Notes: a model not told the origin generated them from the letters alone. A stretch of 58,729 nucleotides of DNA from Butyrivibrio sp. (GCA_016297265.1 JAEDHB010000007.1:1-58729); one strand, 5' to 3'; positions 27,021 through 36,262 are shown, counted from the stretch's first letter. Made by a program: numbers and translations.

Positions 27021-28352
27021 ATGGCACACTATACAAGAGAGGACATAATTAAATTTGTAGAGGAAAACGATGTGGAGTTTATCCGCCTTCAGTTTACGGA
27101 TATTTTTGGTATCCTCAAGAATGTTGCAATTCCAAAGAGTCAGCTGAATAAGGCACTGGATAACCAGATGATGTTTGACGGTTCATCAATTGACGGATTT
27201 GCGCGTATTGAGGAATCAGATATGTATCTTCGCCCGGATTTGGACAGCTTTGTTGTTTTTCCATGGAGACCACAGACCGGCAAAGTGGCAAGACTTATCT
27301 GTGATGTATACAAAACTGACGGAACTCCGTTCGAAGGGGATCCGAGACATCTTCTCAAGAAGGCTGTTGCCAAGGCTGCAGAGATGGGATATACCTTCAA
27401 TGTAGGACCTGAATGTGAATTTTTCTTATTCAATATGGATGAGAATGGTGCTCCGACAACGGATTCCATGGACAGAGCAGGATATTTTGACCTTGGACCT
27501 AATGACCTGGGCGAGAATGCAAGAAGAGATATAGTACTTACGCTGGAGGATATGGGCTTTGAAATTGAAGCATCCCACCATGAATGTGCTCCTGCCCAGC
27601 ACGAAATAGATTTTAAATACGGCGAGGCAATCAAGACGGCTGATTCAATCATGACCTTCAAGCTTGCGGTTAAGACCATTGCACAGAGACACGGTCTTCA
27701 TGCAACATTTATGCCAAAGCCAAAGGAGAATATGTGCGGCTCGGGAATGCATATCAATATGTCCCTTGAAAAGGACGGTGTAAATGTATTTGCGGATGAA
27801 AACGGTGAAAACGGACTTAGCCGTGAAGCATATCACTTTATTGCAGGACTGATGGAGCATGTCAATGCCATCACAGCAATTACCAATCCACTGGTTAATT
27901 CATATAAGAGACTTGTTCCGGGATATGAGGCACCTGTTTATATTGCATGGTCTGCAAAGAACAGAAGTCCGCTTATAAGAATTCCGGCTTCAAGAGGAAA
28001 GGGAACGCGAGTTGAACTTCGTTGTCCGGACCCATCTGCTAACCCATATTTTGCATTGGCGGTGTGTCTTATGGCAGGACTTGACGGTATCGAGAGAAAG
28101 CTTGAACCATGTAACAGTGTGGATGTCAATATCTATGAGCTTACCAAAAAGCAGAAAAAAGAACTGGGAATCGAGAGCCTTCCTGAGACCCTGTATGATG
28201 CTGTTAAAGCACTTGAAAAAGATTCATATCTCGTAGATTTCCTTGGCGAGGAAACAGCAGAAAAATATATTGATGCTAAGAAAAAAGAATGGAAGGAATA
28301 TAAGATTAAGGTTTCTCAGTGGGAAATCGATGAATACTTATACAAATTCTAA
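27021..28352 (+). CDS. glnA: glutamine synthetase, type I-alpha
   Basis: 443 residues from the ATG at 27021, preceded by a perfect AGGAGG with 7-nt spacing; the upstream in-frame extension starting at 26970 is not credible. Family features are FDGSSIDGFARIEESDM (about 50-66), GPECEFFLF (about 128), the catalytic loop AGAHSW-equivalent EIEASHHECAPAQHEIDFKYG (metal Glu residues), GSGMHINMSL and RIPASRGKGTRVELRCPDPSANPY. The length and lack of the adenylylation-site extension fit the Firmicutes GSI-alpha class, which is feedback-inhibited rather than adenylylated. It forms glutamine from glutamate and ammonia. dapF follows 32 nt later. Confidence 0.96.
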   Translation: MAHYTREDIIKFVEENDVEFIRLQFTDIFGILKNVAIPKSQLNKALDNQMMFDGSSIDGFARIEESDMYLRPDLDSFVVFPWRPQTGKVARLICDVYKTDGTPFEGDPRHLLKKAVAKAAEMGYTFNVGPECEFFLFNMDENGAPTTDSMDRAGYFDLGPNDLGENARRDIVLTLEDMGFEIEASHHECAPAQHEIDFKYGEAIKTADSIMTFKLAVKTIAQRHGLHATFMPKPKENMCGSGMHINMSLEKDGVNVFADENGENGLSREAYHFIAGLMEHVNAITAITNPLVNSYKRLVPGYEAPVYIAWSAKNRSPLIRIPASRGKGTRVELRCPDPSANPYFALAVCLMAGLDGIERKLEPCNSVDVNIYELTKKQKKELGIESLPETLYDAVKALEKDSYLVDFLGEETAEKYIDAKKKEWKEYKIKVSQWEIDEYLYKF

Positions 28353-28384
28353 GATTATGATGTATTATGCTGGGAGGCGATAGT

Positions 28385-29218
28385 ATCAGGTTTACCAAGA
28401 TGCAGGCATTGGGTAATGACTATATCTATGTTGACTGCACGAATGATAAAGTTGAACAACCGGCAAAGCTTGCCCGACTACTCAGCAACAGACATTACGG
28501 AATTGGCTCGGACGGACTGATTCTTATTCGCAACAGTCCGGTTGCCGATTTTAAGATGGAGATGTACAATTCGGACGGAAGTCAGGGGAAAATGTGCGGC
28601 AACGGTATTAGATGTGTTGCAAAATATGTGCATGATTACGGGCTGTCCGGCAAGAAAGAATTGGATATCGAGACGCTTTCCGGCATCAGACATATTGTTT
28701 TGCAATTGCAAAATAACGAGGTGCAGTCAATATGCGTTGATATGGGGGAGCCTGTATTCTGCCCGGAACGGATTCCGGTAAGGGTGAATACACAGCGTGT
28801 GATTGATTATCCGTTGATGGTCAATGACACGGAGTACAGAATAAACTGTATGTCAATGGGAAATCCGCACTGCGTGATTTTCGTTAATGATATAAATAAA
28901 ATAATACTTGAAAAACTCGGACACAGTTTCGAGGATACTAATCTTTTTCCGGATGGAATCAACCTTGAGGCGGCAGAGGTAGTAAGCCGTGACATCATCA
29001 GGGTCAGAGTGTGGGAAAGAGGGTCCGGTGAGACTCTGGCCTGCGGTACGGGTGCCTGTGCAACACTGGTTGCAGCAGTGCTTAACGGCTATTCCTCCAG
29101 AAGGGCTCATATTATTTTGCCCGGCGGAGAATTGCTTGTGCGGTGGGAAGATAAGTCGGTATATATGACCGGAACTGCACAGACTGTTTTTTCCGGAGAG
29201 ATTGACGTGAAGGAGTGA
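28385..29218 (+). CDS. dapF: diaminopimelate epimerase, apparent AUC start codon
   Basis: 277 residues if translation begins at the ATC at 28385-28387. Homologues start M-K/R-F-T-K-M-x-x-x-G-N-D; here the codons read I-R-F-T-K-M-Q-A-L-G-N-D, and GGGAGG (28372-28377) lies 7 nt before the ATC. The nearest in-frame ATG codons are at 28367 (in front of the ribosome binding site) and 28400 (which would cut off the first beta strand). The active-site cysteines are in KMCGNGIRC and LACGTGACATL. It interconverts LL- and meso-diaminopimelate. It forms a pair with dapL, 6 nt downstream. Confidence 0.93.
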   Translation: MRFTKMQALGNDYIYVDCTNDKVEQPAKLARLLSNRHYGIGSDGLILIRNSPVADFKMEMYNSDGSQGKMCGNGIRCVAKYVHDYGLSGKKELDIETLSGIRHIVLQLQNNEVQSICVDMGEPVFCPERIPVRVNTQRVIDYPLMVNDTEYRINCMSMGNPHCVIFVNDINKIILEKLGHSFEDTNLFPDGINLEAAEVVSRDIIRVRVWERGSGETLACGTGACATLVAAVLNGYSSRRAHIILPGGELLVRWEDKSVYMTGTAQTVFSGEIDVKE

Positions 29219-29224
29219 TTTGAA

Positions 29225-30442
29225 ATGTTTACAGTGAATGAAAATTATCTTAAGTTACCGGGAAGTTACCTTTTTTCGACGGTGGGCAAAAAAGAGCGTG
29301 AATACAGAGCGGCTAATCCTGATAAGAAAGTAATTAAATTGAGTATCGGCGATGTTACACAGCCTATCGCACCTGCAATTATCGAGGCTATGCACAAGGC
29401 AGTTGACGAGATGGGTACAGCGGAAGGCTTTCACGGTTATGCACCGGACCTTGGATATGAATTCCTTCGTTCAGCAATTGCAAAATCGGATTACAAAGCA
29501 AGAGGCGTTGACATTGATATAGACGAGATTTTCGTATCCGACGGAGCAAAATCCGATTCAGCAAATATTCAGGAGATTCTCGGACCGGATAATATCATTG
29601 CAGTGGGCGACCCTGTGTATCCGGTATATGTTGATTCAAATGCAATGGCAGGAAGAACCGGAGAATATGATTCTGCATCAGGTATGTGGAATAAAGTGAT
29701 TTATATGCCATGTCTTGAGGAAAACGGATTTGCACCAAAGCTTCCTGAAAAGACCCCGGATGTGATTTATCTTTGCTTCCCTAACAATCCGACAGGAGCA
29801 ACAATCACCAAGGATGAGCTCCAGAAATGGGTTGATTATGCAAATGAGAAAAAAGCACTCATTATCTATGATGCTGCTTATGAAGCATACATTTCAGAAG
29901 AAAATGTTGCGCATACTATATATGAATGTGACGGGGCCAAAACCTGTGCCATCGAATTAAAGAGTTTTTCTAAGAATGCCGGATTTACCGGTGTGAGACT
30001 TGGATATACCGTAGTTCCTAAAGAATTAAAGAGTGGTGATGTTGCACTTAATCCTCTGTGGGCAAGAAGACACGGAACAAAATACAATGGTGCACCATAT
30101 ATCATCCAGAGAGCAGGCGAGGCAGTATATTCAGAAGCAGGTAAGGCTGAACTTAAGAAACAGGTTGCATACTATATGAACAATGCAAAGGTAATTAAGG
30201 AAGGACTTGCAAGCGCAGGATATTCTGTATCAGGTGGTGTGAATGCTCCATATATCTGGCTTAAAACTCTTAACGGAATGACTTCATGGGAGTTCTTTGA
30301 TTATCTCCTCAACGAAGTCAGTGTAGTAGGTACTCCGGGTTCGGGCTTCGGACCAAGCGGTGAAGGATATTTCAGACTTACTGCATTCGGCACATATGAA
30401 AACACTGTTGAAGCCATCGACAGACTTAAAAAACTTATCTGA
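29225..30442 (+). CDS. dapL: LL-diaminopimelate aminotransferase
   Basis: 405 residues, the normal size. Features: N-terminal LKLPGSYLFSTVGKK, IKLSIGDVTQPIAP (about 37), FHGYAPDLGYEFLR, FPNNPTGAT, and the PLP-binding Lys in ELKSFSKNAGFTG with RLGYTVVP after it. It makes LL-diaminopimelate from tetrahydrodipicolinate and glutamate in one step, bypassing succinylase and acetylase routes. AAGGAG within the end of dapF serves as the ribosome binding site. The dapF-dapL pair supplies meso-diaminopimelate for lysine and peptidoglycan. Confidence 0.96.
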   Translation: MFTVNENYLKLPGSYLFSTVGKKEREYRAANPDKKVIKLSIGDVTQPIAPAIIEAMHKAVDEMGTAEGFHGYAPDLGYEFLRSAIAKSDYKARGVDIDIDEIFVSDGAKSDSANIQEILGPDNIIAVGDPVYPVYVDSNAMAGRTGEYDSASGMWNKVIYMPCLEENGFAPKLPEKTPDVIYLCFPNNPTGATITKDELQKWVDYANEKKALIIYDAAYEAYISEENVAHTIYECDGAKTCAIELKSFSKNAGFTGVRLGYTVVPKELKSGDVALNPLWARRHGTKYNGAPYIIQRAGEAVYSEAGKAELKKQVAYYMNNAKVIKEGLASAGYSVSGGVNAPYIWLKTLNGMTSWEFFDYLLNEVSVVGTPGSGFGPSGEGYFRLTAFGTYENTVEAIDRLKKLI

Positions 30443-30478
30443 TAATCTCTGCAGCGAAAATGCGGAAAGGGTAGTAAT

Positions 30479-30949
30479 ATGAAAAAAGAGAAAAATGAAT
30501 TACTTGTTTTTTTGGCCGGCGTTGTATTACTTGTTGTAGGATTATTTCTTTTCTGCCAGAAGGTGGAGGTCGCATCGACCTGGGGCCTCGGCTGGAGAGT
30601 GGGCGGATTCCCTATTGGTGGAGGCCTTGTGATTGTTCCGTTGATTATCGGAATTGTCTGGATGTTTGCAACCGGTTCCATGGCGTCAAAGGTTTTTTCA
30701 GGATTTTCCGTTCTGCTCATAATTGCTGCGGTAATTGCATCTACAAGGATTTACCTCAGAGCACTTACACTGTTTGACTGGATTTTAATCCTTGTGCTTA
30801 TCTTCGCGGGTGTCGGACTTATCCTTAGAACAACACTTGTCGGAAAAAATAAAAAAGACAATAATTCCGATAATGCCAATAAGGAAGGTTCGCATAATTC
30901 TTCCATGGATATTGACGAAGAAATAGAAAAAATCAAAAATAACAAATAG
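30479..30949 (+). CDS. small membrane protein of unknown function
   Basis: 156 residues with about four hydrophobic segments (roughly 8-27, 45-64, 72-92 and 96-115) and a charged cytoplasmic tail rich in Asn, Asp and Lys. A ribosome binding site GGAAAGGG lies 10 nt before the ATG. I do not recognise the family. It follows dapL by 36 nt and may be the last gene of that transcript; the T-box promoter begins just after it. Confidence 0.75.
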   Translation: MKKEKNELLVFLAGVVLLVVGLFLFCQKVEVASTWGLGWRVGGFPIGGGLVIVPLIIGIVWMFATGSMASKVFSGFSVLLIIAAVIASTRIYLRALTLFDWILILVLIFAGVGLILRTTLVGKNKKDNNSDNANKEGSHNSSMDIDEEIEKIKNNK

Positions 30950-30955
30950 TCTGTA

Positions 30956-30984
30956 TTGCATAAGTCAAATCATTATGTTACAAT
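30956..30984 (+). promoter_or_regulatory. promoter of the aspS-gatCAB T-box operon
   Basis: TTGCAT (30956-30961), a 17-nt spacer and TACAAT (30979-30984), with an extended -10 TG at 30976-30977. The predicted start near 30991 sits just before Stem I of the T-box. Confidence 0.6.
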
Positions 30985-30990
30985 ACACAT

Positions 30991-31255
30991 TGATATTTCA
31001 AAGGCGAGGAATGAGAATCGACCTCATGGGACCCGACAGGAAGAAGCCATCACCGACTGAGAGTGGCTTAGGTGGAACGGAGCAAGATAACACTCAGGAG
31101 CCGGTTGTTCGAAACAGCAGTAGGGCAACCCGTTGTGCGCGTTAAGCATATAAAGTGGAGACGGAGTTTTCCGTTCTCAATGCGGGTGGTACCGCGGATA
31201 ATTAATGAATTATTCGTCCCGGGATGTTTACAAGACGTCCCGGGACGTTCTTGTT
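30991..31255 (+). ncRNA. T-box riboswitch, specifier reading AAC (Asn)
   Basis: This fills the only gene-free stretch over 300 nt. The T-box core is GGGTGGTACCGCGG (31184-31197). The terminator is a 10-13 bp stem CGTCCCGGGA / TCCCGGGACG (31215-31224 and 31238-31247) followed by TTCTTGTT. Stem I: GGC 31003-31005 pairs with GCC 31100-31102; K-turn-like strands GAGGAA and AGGA follow; TGAG 31012-31015 pairs with CTCA 31093-31096; the apical hairpin is AAGCCA/TGGCTT. In the 3' specifier strand the codon just before the single A next to the lower helix is AAC (31089-31091). GAT (Asp) precedes it directly. The predicted effector is uncharged tRNA(Asn). Confidence 0.88.
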
Positions 31256-31282
31256 ATCAAGATATTATTTAGGAGGAAAAAA

Positions 31283-33028
31283 ATGGGCAATATTTACAGA
31301 GACGCAACACTTAACAATGTCAGCGAGAATGACATCGGAAAGGAAATGAAAGTATCAGGATGGGTTGAAAACATCCGTGACCATGGCGGTGTATCCTTTA
31401 TTGATTTGAGAGATATGTACGGAGTGCTTCAGGTGGTTATCAGGGATGCAGAACTTCTTAAGGGAATTAAGAAGGAGGAATGTATCTCAATCGAAGGAAA
31501 GATGGAGCAGAGGGATGAAGAAACCTACAATCCAAAGATTCCTTCAGGAACAATTGAGCTTGAGGCTCACACAATTACTGTTTTAGGACAGGTATATACC
31601 ACACTTCCTTTTGAAGTCCAGACATCAAAGGAGGTTAACGAGGCAGTAAGACTTAAATACAGATATCTTGACCTTCGTAATGAAAAAGTCAAAAACAATA
31701 TTCTTTTCCGTTCACAGGTAATTGCATTTTTAAGACAGAAAATGACAGAGATGGGATTCATCGATATTCAGACTCCTATTCTTTGTGCTTCATCTCCTGA
31801 AGGAGCCAGGGATTATATTGTACCATCAAGAAAATACAAGGGAAAATTCTATGCCCTTCCACAGGCACCACAGCAGTATAAGCAGCTGCTTATGGTATCC
31901 GGAATTGACAAATATTTCCAGATTGCTCCATGCTTCAGAGATGAGGATGCAAGAGCTGACCGTTCACCGGGAGAATTTTACCAGCTGGATTTTGAAATGG
32001 CTTTTGCAACCCAGGAGGACGTATTCAAAGTGGGCGAGGAAGTGCTCACTGCAACCTTTGAAAAATTCGCACCTGAGGGATTTGAAGTTACCAAAGCTCC
32101 ATATCCTGTAATCAGCTACAAGCAGGCAATGCTTGAGTTTGGTACGGACAAGCCGGACCTTAGAAATCCTCTCAGAATTATTGATGTTACCGATTTCTTC
32201 CAAAAATGTACTTTCAAGCCGTTTATCGGAAAAACAGTAAGAGCTGTAAAAGTGCATGCTGATATGTCAAAGGGATTCCATGAGAAACTTCTCAAATTTG
32301 CACAGGAAATCGGAATGGATGGTCTTGGATACCTTGAAGTACTTGAGGATAAGAGCTACAAGGGACCAATTGACAAATTTATCCCTGAGGAACTCAAGAC
32401 TGAATTCCTTGAAATTGCAGGCCTTGAGGTTGGAGATACTATTTTCTTCATGGCTGACAAGGAAGATAAGGCAGCATACTATGCAGGACAGATTCGTACA
32501 GTACTTGGTGAAAGACTTGACCTTATTGAGAAAAATGCATACAGATTCTGCTATATTAATGATTTCCCTATGTTTGAGAGGGATCCGGAGACAAAACAGA
32601 TTGGATTTACACACAATCCGTTCTCAATGCCACAGGGCGGTCTTGAAGCATTGAATACAAAGGACCCACTGGACATTCTTGCATACCAGTATGACATCGT
32701 ATGCAACGGTATTGAACTTTCATCCGGAGCAGTAAGAAACCATGATATGCAGATAATGGTTAAGGCATTTGAAATTGCAGGATATGATGAAGAAGTGCTC
32801 AAAGCAAAATTCGGAGCATTGTACAATGCATTCCAGTTTGGTGCACCACCACATGCAGGTATGGCACCGGGCGTCGACAGAATGATTATGCTCCTTACCA
32901 ATGAAGAGAATATCCGTGAGGTAATTCCGTTCCCAATGAGCGGTACCGCTCAGGATTTCATGTGCGGAGCACCAAATGAAGTAACAGAAATGCAGCTTCG
33001 TGAAGTTCATATCAAGGTCAGAGATTAA
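31283..33028 (+). CDS. aspS: aspartate--tRNA ligase, probably non-discriminating (tRNA Asp/Asn)
   Basis: 581 residues from the ATG at 31283, preceded by AGGAGG; an apparent earlier in-frame start at 31205 lies inside the T-box terminator. The N-terminal OB-fold anticodon domain has SGWVENIRDHGGVSFIDLRD, followed by the class II core (YRYLDLRNEKV, FLQ-type SSPEGARDYIVPSR, PGEFYQLDFEMAF with motif 2) and the bacterial GAD insertion (about 290-410), ending with motif 3 HAGMAPGVDRM. His34 in RDHGG matches the His linked to relaxed specificity in Pseudomonas AspRS. Directly followed by gatCAB, it most likely charges tRNA(Asn) with Asp as well as tRNA(Asp). Confidence 0.93.
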   Translation: MGNIYRDATLNNVSENDIGKEMKVSGWVENIRDHGGVSFIDLRDMYGVLQVVIRDAELLKGIKKEECISIEGKMEQRDEETYNPKIPSGTIELEAHTITVLGQVYTTLPFEVQTSKEVNEAVRLKYRYLDLRNEKVKNNILFRSQVIAFLRQKMTEMGFIDIQTPILCASSPEGARDYIVPSRKYKGKFYALPQAPQQYKQLLMVSGIDKYFQIAPCFRDEDARADRSPGEFYQLDFEMAFATQEDVFKVGEEVLTATFEKFAPEGFEVTKAPYPVISYKQAMLEFGTDKPDLRNPLRIIDVTDFFQKCTFKPFIGKTVRAVKVHADMSKGFHEKLLKFAQEIGMDGLGYLEVLEDKSYKGPIDKFIPEELKTEFLEIAGLEVGDTIFFMADKEDKAAYYAGQIRTVLGERLDLIEKNAYRFCYINDFPMFERDPETKQIGFTHNPFSMPQGGLEALNTKDPLDILAYQYDIVCNGIELSSGAVRNHDMQIMVKAFEIAGYDEEVLKAKFGALYNAFQFGAPPHAGMAPGVDRMIMLLTNEENIREVIPFPMSGTAQDFMCGAPNEVTEMQLREVHIKVRD

Positions 33029-33046
33029 TTAGTTCGGAGGTCTACT

Positions 33047-33340
33047 ATGGCAAACGTAATTAGCGATGAAACAATAGAATATGTAGGTATCCTCGCTAAA
33101 CTTGAGTTGTCGGATGAGGACAAGGAAAATGCCAAAAAAGATATGGCAGACATGCTTGATTATATCGACAAACTAAGTGAACTGGATACGGATGGCGTTG
33201 AGCCGATGTCACATGTATTTTCCGTAAGCAATGTAATGCGTGAGGATGAAGTAACTAATGGTGACGGAAGTGAATCAACTCTCAAGAATGCACCTGAAAG
33301 ACACGAGAACGGATTTATCGTTCCTAAGACTGTGGAATAG
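33047..33340 (+). CDS. gatC: Asp-tRNA(Asn)/Glu-tRNA(Gln) amidotransferase subunit C
   Basis: 97 residues, normal for GatC. It shows ISDETIEYVGILAKLELS at the N-terminus, the DMLDYIDKLSELDTDGVEPM core and VMREDEV after it. It holds GatA and GatB together. CGGAGG lies 6 nt before the ATG; gatA starts 12 nt after the stop. Confidence 0.95.
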   Translation: MANVISDETIEYVGILAKLELSDEDKENAKKDMADMLDYIDKLSELDTDGVEPMSHVFSVSNVMREDEVTNGDGSESTLKNAPERHENGFIVPKTVE

Positions 33341-33352
33341 GGGGAAGAGAAT

Positions 33353-34819
33353 ATGAATTTACTTAATATGACAGCTACAGAACTTGCAAATGCCATAAAA
33401 GAAGGTAAAACCACTGCCGTGGAGGCAATGCAGGCAGTAATAGCTCAGATAGAAAAATATGAGAGCACATATAATTGTTATGTGACTTTTGATAAAGAGG
33501 CAGCTCTTGAAAATGCCGCAAAAGTGCAGGCAAAAATCGAGGCAAATGAGCTTACCGGACCACTTGCCGGTGTTCCTGTTGCAATCAAGGACAATATGTG
33601 TACAAAGGGTGTTTTGACCACCTGTTCATCAAAAATACTTGGCAATTTTGTTCCGGAATTTTCGTCCGAGGCGGTTATCAATCTTGAAAAAGCAGGAGCT
33701 GTAATGATTGGTAAGACCAATATGGATGAGTTTGCGATGGGTTCGACAACGGAGACATCAGCCTATGGAATCACCCGCAATCCTTGGAACAGCAATTGCG
33801 TACCGGGTGGTTCATCAGGCGGCTCCGCAGCTGCCGTTGCTCTTTCCGAGTGCTATTTTGCTCTTGGTTCGGACACCGGCGGTTCAATCAGACAGCCTGC
33901 TTCCTACTGTGGTGTTGTAGGATTAAAACCAACCTACGGAACTGTATCACGTTACGGACTTATTGCATATGGTTCATCCCTTGACCAGATTGGACCTCTT
34001 TGCAAGGATGTAACGGACTGCGCTACTATTCTTGAGATTATCTCAAGCCATGACAGGAAGGATTCAACCTCTCTTGACAGAAAAGATACCGATTTTACTT
34101 CAGCGCTGGTTGATGATGTAAAAGGCATGAAAATTGGTATTCCAAGCACATATTTTGGAGAGGGACTTAATCCTGAAGTGAAAAAAGCCGTGATGGATGC
34201 GGTTGAGGTATTGAAGTCAAAGGGAGCAATTGTTGAAGAATTTGATTTGGAACTTGTGGATTACGCAATTCCGACATACTACACGATTGCGGCAGCGGAG
34301 GCAAGTTCCAACCTTGAACGCTTCGACGGTGTAAAATACGGATTCCGCGCAGAGAACTTTGAAGGGCTTCACGATATGTATAAGAAAACCCGTTCAGAGG
34401 GCTTTGGACCTGAGGTAAAAAGAAGAATTATGCTGGGTTCCTTTGTACTCAGCTCGGGATATTATGATGCATACTATCTCAAGGCACTCAAGGTAAAGGC
34501 TTTGATTAAGAAGGCTTTTGATAATGCCTTTGCAAAATATGATGTGATTATCGGTCCGGTTGCACCAACCACCGCACCGGGAATCGGAGAATCCCTTTCG
34601 GACCCAATCAAGATGTATCTTAGCGATGTATATACAATCTCACTCAACCTTGCGGGTCTTCCGGGAATAAGCATTCCGTGCGGACTGGATTCAAAGGGAA
34701 TGCCAATCGGTATGCAGATTATCGGAGATTGTTATAAAGAGAAAAATATTATCAGAGCGGCATATGCATATGAGCAGGCAAGAGGCAAATTTGCAGAGCC
34801 GGATATAAAGGAGGCGTAG
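33353..34819 (+). CDS. gatA: Asp-tRNA(Asn)/Glu-tRNA(Gln) amidotransferase subunit A
   Basis: 488 residues. The amidase-signature triad is visible: Lys79 in PVAIKDNM, Ser154 in GGSSGGSAA and Ser178 in DTGGSIRQPAS. It hydrolyses glutamine (or asparagine) and passes ammonia to GatB. It lies between gatC and gatB, 3 nt before the latter. Confidence 0.97.
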   Translation: MNLLNMTATELANAIKEGKTTAVEAMQAVIAQIEKYESTYNCYVTFDKEAALENAAKVQAKIEANELTGPLAGVPVAIKDNMCTKGVLTTCSSKILGNFVPEFSSEAVINLEKAGAVMIGKTNMDEFAMGSTTETSAYGITRNPWNSNCVPGGSSGGSAAAVALSECYFALGSDTGGSIRQPASYCGVVGLKPTYGTVSRYGLIAYGSSLDQIGPLCKDVTDCATILEIISSHDRKDSTSLDRKDTDFTSALVDDVKGMKIGIPSTYFGEGLNPEVKKAVMDAVEVLKSKGAIVEEFDLELVDYAIPTYYTIAAAEASSNLERFDGVKYGFRAENFEGLHDMYKKTRSEGFGPEVKRRIMLGSFVLSSGYYDAYYLKALKVKALIKKAFDNAFAKYDVIIGPVAPTTAPGIGESLSDPIKMYLSDVYTISLNLAGLPGISIPCGLDSKGMPIGMQIIGDCYKEKNIIRAAYAYEQARGKFAEPDIKEA

Positions 34820-34822
34820 GAC

Positions 34823-36262
34823 ATGGCAAAATCATACGAAACAGTAATTGGTCTTGAGGTCCATGTTGAACTCGCTACCAAGACAAAAATATTCTGCGGT
34901 TGTTCTACGGAATTCGGAGGAGCACCTAATACACATACATGTCCTGTATGTACAGGTATGCCGGGTTCACTTCCCGTACTCAACAAGAAGGTTGTTGAAT
35001 ATGCAGCAGCTGTGGGACTCGCAACAAATTGTACAATTACAAGAAACTGCAAATTTGACCGCAAAAATTATTTTTACCCTGATAATCCGCAGAACTATCA
35101 GATTTCACAGCTATATCTTCCGATATGCAGGGACGGACATGTGGATATTGAACTTCCTGACGGAACAACAAAGGCTGTAAGAATACATGAGATTCATATG
35201 GAAGAAGATGCAGGTAAACTCATTCATGATGACTGGGAAGATGTATCCTATGTTGACTTCAACCGCTCGGGCGTGCCACTTATCGAAATTGTATCCGAGC
35301 CGGATATGAGAAGTGCGGATGAAGTAATTGCATACCTTGAGAAACTCAGACTTATAATACAGTATCTTGGAGCTTCTGACTGCAAGCTTCAGGAGGGCTC
35401 GATGCGTGCGGATGTCAACCTTTCGGTGAGGGAGGCAGGAAGCACGGAATTCGGAACAAGAACCGAGACCAAGAATCTTAACTCCTTCTCAGCAATCCAG
35501 AGAGCAATCGAGGCCGAAACAATCAGACAGATTGACATTCTTGAGGCCGGTGGAGAGGTCGTTCAGGAGACAAGAAGATGGGATGATAACAAGGAATATT
35601 CATATGCAATGCGTTCAAAAGAGGATGCACAGGATTACAGATATTTTCCTGACCCTGACCTTGTTCCAATCAGCATCAGTGATGAATGGCTTGAGTCAAT
35701 CAAGGCAGCACAACCTGAGTTCAAGACTGAAAAGATGGCAAGATATAAAGAGGAATACGGCATTCCGGATTATGATATCAATATCATTACCGATTCAAAG
35801 AAAATGGCAGATATATTTGAGGAGGCAACCGCTATATGCAACAACCCTAAAAAGGTATCAAACTGGCTGATGGTGGAGACTATGAGACTTCTCAAGGAGA
35901 CCAACACTGATATCGCAAATATTCCTTTTTCTGCAACAAATCTTGCAAAACTTGTAAATCTTACAGAATCCGGAGCAATTAACAGCTCGGTAGCCAAGAC
36001 TGTATTTGAAAAAATATTTGCTGAGGATGTTGACCCGGATAAATATGTTGAAGAAAACGGACTTAAGCAGGTTAACGATGAAGGTGCTCTCAGAGAGACC
36101 GTTGAGCAGATTGTGGCTGCCAATCCACAGGCAGTTGAAGATTTCAAAAATGGCAAGGAAAAAGCAATTGGTTCTCTCATGGGCCAGTGCATGAAAGCAA
36201 TGAAGGGCAAAGCCAACCCGGCAATGGTTAATGAAATGCTTAGAGAGGTTATGAGCAGATAA
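34823..36262 (+). CDS. gatB: Asp-tRNA(Asn)/Glu-tRNA(Gln) amidotransferase subunit B
   Basis: 479 residues. The cradle domain has ETVIGLEVHVELATKTKIFCGC (fewer shown here for brevity: VIGLEVHVEL), CPVCTGMPGSLPVLN with zinc-type cysteines, DRKNYFYPDNPQNYQISQ and HMEEDAGKL; the C-terminal YqeY-like tail domain binds tRNA. It phosphorylates and amidates the misacylated aminoacyl end. The stop overlaps the next gene (TAATG), so the histidine phosphatase is translationally coupled. Confidence 0.97.
   Translation: MAKSYETVIGLEVHVELATKTKIFCGCSTEFGGAPNTHTCPVCTGMPGSLPVLNKKVVEYAAAVGLATNCTITRNCKFDRKNYFYPDNPQNYQISQLYLPICRDGHVDIELPDGTTKAVRIHEIHMEEDAGKLIHDDWEDVSYVDFNRSGVPLIEIVSEPDMRSADEVIAYLEKLRLIIQYLGASDCKLQEGSMRADVNLSVREAGSTEFGTRTETKNLNSFSAIQRAIEAETIRQIDILEAGGEVVQETRRWDDNKEYSYAMRSKEDAQDYRYFPDPDLVPISISDEWLESIKAAQPEFKTEKMARYKEEYGIPDYDINIITDSKKMADIFEEATAICNNPKKVSNWLMVETMRLLKETNTDIANIPFSATNLAKLVNLTESGAINSSVAKTVFEKIFAEDVDPDKYVEENGLKQVNDEGALRETVEQIVAANPQAVEDFKNGKEKAIGSLMGQCMKAMKGKANPAMVNEMLREVMSR

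Noticed and set aside
31020..31022. GAC as the Asp specifier of the T-box
   Set aside because: It lies on the 5' side of Stem I; the specifier belongs to the 3' strand next to the lower helix, where AAC is found.
31205..31282. Longer aspS reading frame starting inside the T-box terminator
   Set aside because: The codons cover the terminator stem; the perfect AGGAGG fixes the start at 31283.
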